From NCBI RefSeq assembly GCF_946480305.1, contig NZ_CAMLJQ010000029.1, positions 1 to 51,054 on the forward strand: 51,054 nucleotides of DNA, read 5' to 3'. Position numbers and translations under genes: made by a program. The notes beneath the pieces were generated by a model, which did not search any database, had not been told where the DNA came from, and was given only the letters and a program-made list of their open reading frames with translations. Source of the DNA: an uncultured Caldimonas sp. GTDB taxonomy: Bacteria; Pseudomonadota; Gammaproteobacteria; Burkholderiales; Burkholderiaceae. Positions 47,559-51,054 of the stretch are shown here, in pieces (the first letter of the stretch is position 1; each line of letters starts with the position of its first letter).

Positions 47559-47879
47559 TCAACCGTTGGCGCCGTCGAGCACCTGCTGCAACTCGCCGGA
47601 TTCGTACATCTCCATCATGATGTCGGAGCCGCCGACAAACTCGCCGTTGACATACAGCTGCGGGATCGTGGGCCAGTTGGCGTATTCCTTGACGCCCTGC
47701 CGCACGGCTTCGTCTTCCAGCACGTTCACGGTCTTCAGGTCGGAGACGCCGCAGGCCTTGAGGATCTGTACCGCGCGGCCGGAAAAGCCACACATCGGAA
47801 ATTGCGCGGTGCCCTTCATGAAGAGCACCACCCGGTTGTTCTTGACGAGGTCGTCGATGCGTTGTTGAACGTCGCTCAT
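47559..47879 (-). CDS. grxD: monothiol glutaredoxin Grx4/GrxD
   Basis: A 106-residue CGFS-type glutaredoxin that carries [2Fe-2S] clusters. The active site is CGFS (Cys30) in FPMCGFSGRAVQIL; WPTIPQLYVNGEFVGGSDI binds glutathione. Ten bases separate it from ubiX. Confidence 0.97.
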   Translation of the reverse strand: MSDVQQRIDDLVKNNRVVLFMKGTAQFPMCGFSGRAVQILKACGVSDLKTVNVLEDEAVRQGVKEYANWPTIPQLYVNGEFVGGSDIMMEMYESGELQQVLDGANG

Positions 47880-47918
47880 GGTGTTCGGTCGCTGGTCGAA
47901 AGGTGGGGGACAGCGGAG

Positions 47919-47924
47919 TTTATA
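47919..47924 (-). promoter_or_regulatory. -10 of grxD-ubiX
   Basis: TATAAA on the minus strand lies 40 bases before grxD, so grxD-ubiX need not depend on the prfA-prmC transcript. Poor -35. The rest of 47880-48060 has only a 5-bp hairpin near 48010-48035. Confidence 0.45.
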
Positions 47925-48060
47925 GAGGAAAAGCGACCCTCACGCCCCGAGCTGGCGCATGTCCTCAAAGCGAACGTCACTTGGGCGCGAGCGCCGGCGC
48001 CTTGCGCGCTGCCTCGGTGGTGTCGCGACGCCCCTCCACGGGGCCACACCTGCCCGGGCG

Positions 48061-48729
48061 TCAGAACGCGTAGGACACCCCCATCTGGATCACCGGCGAC
48101 AGGCGCCAGTCGCCCAGCTGACGCGGCAGGTCGACTTCGCCATCCCGCCGGGCGTCCGTGTAGCTCAGCCAGCTGCCACCGCTCGCGGCGCCGAGCTTCA
48201 CGCTCGATTTCGGCTTGAGCATCACCATGCCGACATCGGCAAAAAAACCCCAGTTGCCGCGCACGGCGGGCTCGGAGTAGCCCATGCCGATGTAGGGCAG
48301 CGCGAGCGAGCGGGCGTTGAGGCGCAGCCCGGGCTTGCTGCGCTGCCCCGGCTGCGCATATTCGGTTGCGTCGCCGGACCAGGGGCTTTCCAGCGCGCGA
48401 CCACGGTCGCGCTCTGCCCGCAGCACGCCACCGGTGGCGCGCAAGCCACTGCCCTTGCGGAAGTAATAGTCGCCCAGCATCGACCAGTCGCTGGGCGCGG
48501 AGCGGATGTTGCCGTCGAGGTCGCTCTCGAAGACGCGCAGGCCGCCCAGCCGGACGCGCACTTTGTCGAGGCCCAGCTCCGTATCGCCGCCGAGCGGCAA
48601 CGCATAGCTGACGCGCACCTTCGGTCCGTCGATCCGCAACGAGAGCACACCGTCCGCCGAGGCGGGCAACGCCACCGTCAGCAAGCCGGCAGAGACAAGA
48701 ACACCACTCGCACCGCAAAGCGTCTTCAT
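48061..48729 (-). CDS. predicted outer-membrane beta-barrel protein, unknown
   Basis: A 222-residue exported protein I do not recognise by name. A Sec signal peptide (MKTLCGASGVLVSAGLLTVALPASA) precedes a mature part of alternating beta strands with aromatic ends (DWSMLGDYYFRKGSGLRATGGVL, LPYIGMGYS, NWGFFADVGMVML) and a terminal VIQMGVSYAF. This C-terminal phenylalanine is the BAM recognition signal of outer-membrane barrels. AAGGAG precedes the ATG. It stands between prmC and grxD, where other Burkholderiales usually have nothing, and has its own 193-base upstream region. Confidence 0.7.
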   Translation of the reverse strand: MKTLCGASGVLVSAGLLTVALPASADGVLSLRIDGPKVRVSYALPLGGDTELGLDKVRVRLGGLRVFESDLDGNIRSAPSDWSMLGDYYFRKGSGLRATGGVLRAERDRGRALESPWSGDATEYAQPGQRSKPGLRLNARSLALPYIGMGYSEPAVRGNWGFFADVGMVMLKPKSSVKLGAASGGSWLSYTDARRDGEVDLPRQLGDWRLSPVIQMGVSYAF

Positions 48730-48922
48730 GGCTCGCTCCTTTGCGACGGGCGGCGCCGACCTGCCGGCGTCTGCCTGATCGCTCAACGACGGTTTCATGC
48801 TAGACCTGCCGCAGTGCGGTGCCAACGGCAAAAGCCGGGGGGCACAGGGGCTGTTCGTGAACGAAAGCGCAGCGCTTACCGATGAAACTTTTCGACACCT
48901 CAGGTGCCGGTTTGGGTCGTCT

Positions 48923-49786
48923 TTACGGGCGTTGCCCGCCGGTGCAGCGCGGGTGGCCGGCCAGATCACGGCGGGTCGACACGGCCGTGTAGCCCGCTGC
49001 TCGCAGCAGTGCCTGCACGGCCGGCGCCTGTTCGTAGCCGTGCTCGAGCAGCAGCCAGCCGCCCGGGCCGAGATGCGAGCCTGCCCGCTGGACGATGTGG
49101 CGCAGCGCGTCCAGCCCGTCCGGCCCGGAGGCGAGCGCCTGCGGCGGTTCGTGGTGCAGGGCCGCGAGGTGCGGGTCGTCCTGCGCGATGTAGGGCGGGT
49201 TACTGACGATGAGCTCGAATTGTTCGGCGGGCGGGCCGGCCAGTGGCTCGAACCATGAGCCGGCGAGCCAGCGAACCGCCAGGCCGAGTCGCTCGCCGTT
49301 CGCCTTGGCCACCGCCAGAGCGGCGTCGCTGACGTCCACCGCCGTGACCTGTGCTTGCGGCACCGCGTGCTTCATGCCGAGGGCGATGGCCCCGCTGCCC
49401 GTGCCCAGGTCCACCACGCGCGCACCGGGCGGCGACGCCTTCAGCAACTCCACCGCCCACTCGACCAGGGTTTCAGTGTCGGGTCGCGGCACGAGGACGC
49501 TGGGCGAGACGGCGAGCGGCAGCCCGTAGAACTCCTTCTGGCCCACGAGATACGCCAGCGGCTCGCCTGCCGCGCGGCGGGCCACCAGCTCGGCATAGCG
49601 TTGCCCGGCCGCAGGCGGGATCGGATCGCCGTCGTGTGCCACCAGCCAGGCCCGTCCCTGGGCGCCGTGCAGCCCCAACGCGTGAGCGAGCAGCAACTGC
49701 GCATCCAGCCGGTCCAGGCCTTGCCGCACGGCGTTCTGCCACGCCTGCGCGACCCGCTCGGCCGCCTGCTTCCCACCGTCGGTCAC
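48923..49786 (-). CDS. prmC: peptide chain release factor N5-glutamine methyltransferase
   Basis: A 287-residue SAM-dependent enzyme that methylates the glutamine of the GGQ motif in RF1 and RF2. The SAM loop is [13 protein letters not shown], and the catalytic NPPY is at 196-199 ([12 protein letters not shown]); [13 protein letters not shown] is the linker signature. It starts with GTG 49786, overlapping the prfA stop (GTGA) with GGAGG upstream, so it is coupled to its own substrate's gene. Confidence 0.96.
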   Translation of the reverse strand: MTDGGKQAAERVAQAWQNAVRQGLDRLDAQLLLAHALGLHGAQGRAWLVAHDGDPIPPAAGQRYAELVARRAAGEPLAYLVGQKEFYGLPLAVSPSVLVPRPDTETLVEWAVELLKASPPGARVVDLGTGSGAIALGMKHAVPQAQVTAVDVSDAALAVAKANGERLGLAVRWLAGSWFEPLAGPPAEQFELIVSNPPYIAQDDPHLAALHHEPPQALASGPDGLDALRHIVQRAGSHLGPGGWLLLEHGYEQAPAVQALLRAAGYTAVSTRRDLAGHPRCTGGQRP

Positions 49787-50877
49787 GCCCGCCCCTCCAG
49801 CTCGTCGAGCTGCTCCGCCATCTGTTCGGCCTCGCGCGCGGTTCGCAGCGCGGCGACGACGTCTTCCAGGTCGCCGTCCATCACGGCCTGCAGCTTGTAG
49901 AGCGTCAGGTTGATGCGATGGTCGGTCAGGCGGCCTTGCGGAAAGTTGTAGGTGCGGATGCGGTCGCTGCGGTCGCCGCTGCCGATCAGGCTCTTGCGGG
50001 TGGCGGCCTCCTTGGCTTGCCGTTCGCTGCGTTCCTTCTCGCGCAGCCGGGCGGCCAGCACCGCCATCGCCTTGGCCTTGTTGCGGTGCTGCGAGCGGTC
50101 GTCCTGGCATTCCGCGACGATGCCGGTCGGCAGGTGGGTGATGCGGATCGCCGATTCGGTCTTGTTGACGTGCTGACCGCCGGCGCCGCTGGCTCGGAAG
50201 GTGTCGATACGCAGCTCGGCCGGGTTGATCGAGACTTCCTCGGCCTCGTCGGGCTCCGGCATGACCGCGACGGTGCAGGCGCTGGTGTGGATGCGGCCCT
50301 GCGTTTCAGTTGCCGGTACCCGCTGTACGCGGTGGCCGCCCGATTCGAACTTCAAGTGGGCGTAGACGTTGTCGCCTTCGAGGCGCACCACCACTTCCTT
50401 GTAGCCGCCCAGGTCCGATTCGTTGGCGGACATCACCTCCGACTTCCAGCCCTGCCGCTCGGCATAGCGCAGGTACATGCGCAGCAGGTCGCCGGCAAAC
50501 AGCGCCGATTCGTCGCCGCCCGTGCCGGCACGGATCTCGAGGAAGGCATTGCGCGCGTCGTCCGGGTCCTTCGGCAGCAGGGCGCGTTGCAGTTCGCCTT
50601 CGAGGCGTTGCAGGTCGGCCTCGGCGGATGCGATCTCCTCCTGGGCCATCTCCGCCATGTCCGCGTCGCCCAGCATGTCGCGTGCACCGGCGAGATCGCG
50701 TTCGCGCTGAAGGTAGCGCTCATAGCGCTGCGCAACGGCCGCCACTTCAGCGTGCTCGCGCGTGAGCCCCCTGAACCGGGAGATGTCGCTCAGCACGTCG
50801 GGCGCGGCGAGCACCGCGTCGAGGTCTTGCAGGCGCTGCAGATAGCGGTCGAGTTGAAGGCGCAGGGAGGATTTCAT
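49783..50877 (-). CDS. prfA: peptide chain release factor 1
   Basis: A 364-residue RF1 that reads UAA/UAG. The stop-codon tripeptide PAT is at 188-190 (P-x-T type, so RF1 and not RF2), and the catalytic GGQ is at 233-235 ([14 protein letters not shown]). It is 69 bases after hemA on the same strand. Confidence 0.98.
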   Translation of the reverse strand: MKSSLRLQLDRYLQRLQDLDAVLAAPDVLSDISRFRGLTREHAEVAAVAQRYERYLQRERDLAGARDMLGDADMAEMAQEEIASAEADLQRLEGELQRALLPKDPDDARNAFLEIRAGTGGDESALFAGDLLRMYLRYAERQGWKSEVMSANESDLGGYKEVVVRLEGDNVYAHLKFESGGHRVQRVPATETQGRIHTSACTVAVMPEPDEAEEVSINPAELRIDTFRASGAGGQHVNKTESAIRITHLPTGIVAECQDDRSQHRNKAKAMAVLAARLREKERSERQAKEAATRKSLIGSGDRSDRIRTYNFPQGRLTDHRINLTLYKLQAVMDGDLEDVVAALRTAREAEQMAEQLDELEGRA

Positions 50878-50946
50878 CGGCTTCGGAAGGGAGGGCGGCG
50901 GGAGCGCGCGGGTACCCCCGTGCGCAGCAGGCAGGCGAGGTGCCCG

Positions 50947-51054
50947 CTAACGACGGCCGGTGGTGGGGCGGGTGCTGCCGCGCAGGAACAGGCGCGACAC
51001 CGTGTCGGCCAGTTGCGGGCGGTGCTCGGCGTCGGCGCTGTGCAGCTCCGCCAT
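50947..51054 (-). CDS. hemA: glutamyl-tRNA reductase, C-terminal end (runs off the right edge)
   Basis: Only the last 35 codons are visible, ending LADTVSRLFLRGSTRPTTGRR and TAG. The LxxTVSRLFLR ending and the position directly before prfA-prmC match hemA, the first enzyme of C5 heme synthesis. The catalytic parts lie outside the window, so this rests on context and a short tail. Confidence 0.7.
   Translation of the reverse strand: MAELHSADAEHRPQLADTVSRLFLRGSTRPTTGRR

Overview
The window looks like an ordinary chromosomal segment of a G+C-rich betaproteobacterium of the order Burkholderiales, most like the Rubrivivax/Leptothrix/Ideonella/Caldimonas group. This rests on protein character and gene order: petABC-sspA-sspB, pilBCD-coaE-zapD-yacG, ispB | rplU-rpmA-obgE-proB, hemA-prfA-prmC-...-grxD-ubiX, type III pantothenate kinase, and a PHA phasin. 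I see no transposase, integrase, phage gene, CRISPR array or rRNA. Almost every base lies in a recognisable gene.

Layout. 1-3066: 5' part of an IcmF-type cobalamin mutase (minus, leaving the window at the left edge) with a LiuR-like operator, a possible proline-rich small ORF, a PPK2 polyphosphate kinase, and coaX. 3083-6154: DUF1631 protein and mscL. 6378-10599: cytochrome bc1 (petABC), sspA, sspB and tRNA-Thr(UGU). 10661-16317: DUF721/DciA-like protein divergent from an M23 peptidase, then secA and argJ. 16343-22193: REC-GAF-histidine kinase, patatin, phasin, and a two-domain reductase resembling alcohol-forming fatty acyl-CoA reductases, followed by a strong terminator. 22388-27704: bioA-bioF-bioD, then a divergent zinc-type dehydrogenase/LysR pair. 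27679-29123: a three-gene copper-type periplasmic operon behind a promoter with MerR/CueR geometry. 29200-33569: argB, nucleotidase, slmA, pdeM-like phosphoesterase, DUF815 ATPase, mutT. 33570-39366: yacG, zapD, coaE, pilD, pilC, pilB and tRNA-Pro(CGG), all minus. 39430-43834: ispB divergent from rplU-rpmA, then a small membrane protein coupled to obgE, and proB. 43912-51054: rppH, proS, lytic transglycosylase, ubiX, grxD, an outer-membrane barrel protein, prmC, prfA and the last 35 codons of hemA.

How it fits together. Most genes are housekeeping: respiration, protein secretion, arginine/proline/biotin/CoA synthesis, translation, cell division and type IV pilus assembly. Accessory colour comes from carbon storage (phasin, patatin, acyl reductase), copper handling, and branched-chain or short-chain acyl-CoA metabolism (icmF). 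Genes are tightly packed: several start/stop overlaps (ATGA, GTGA, TGATG) and convergent genes whose stop codons abut or overlap.

I did not find a clear undescribed multi-gene system. The observations most worth following are the CueR-like promoter and its operon, the fatty acyl reductase beside the phasin, the extra outer-membrane gene inside the hemA-ubiX cluster, the membrane microprotein coupled to obgE, and the LiuR-like operator on icmF. All family calls are from reading the translated sequence; no database search was run.
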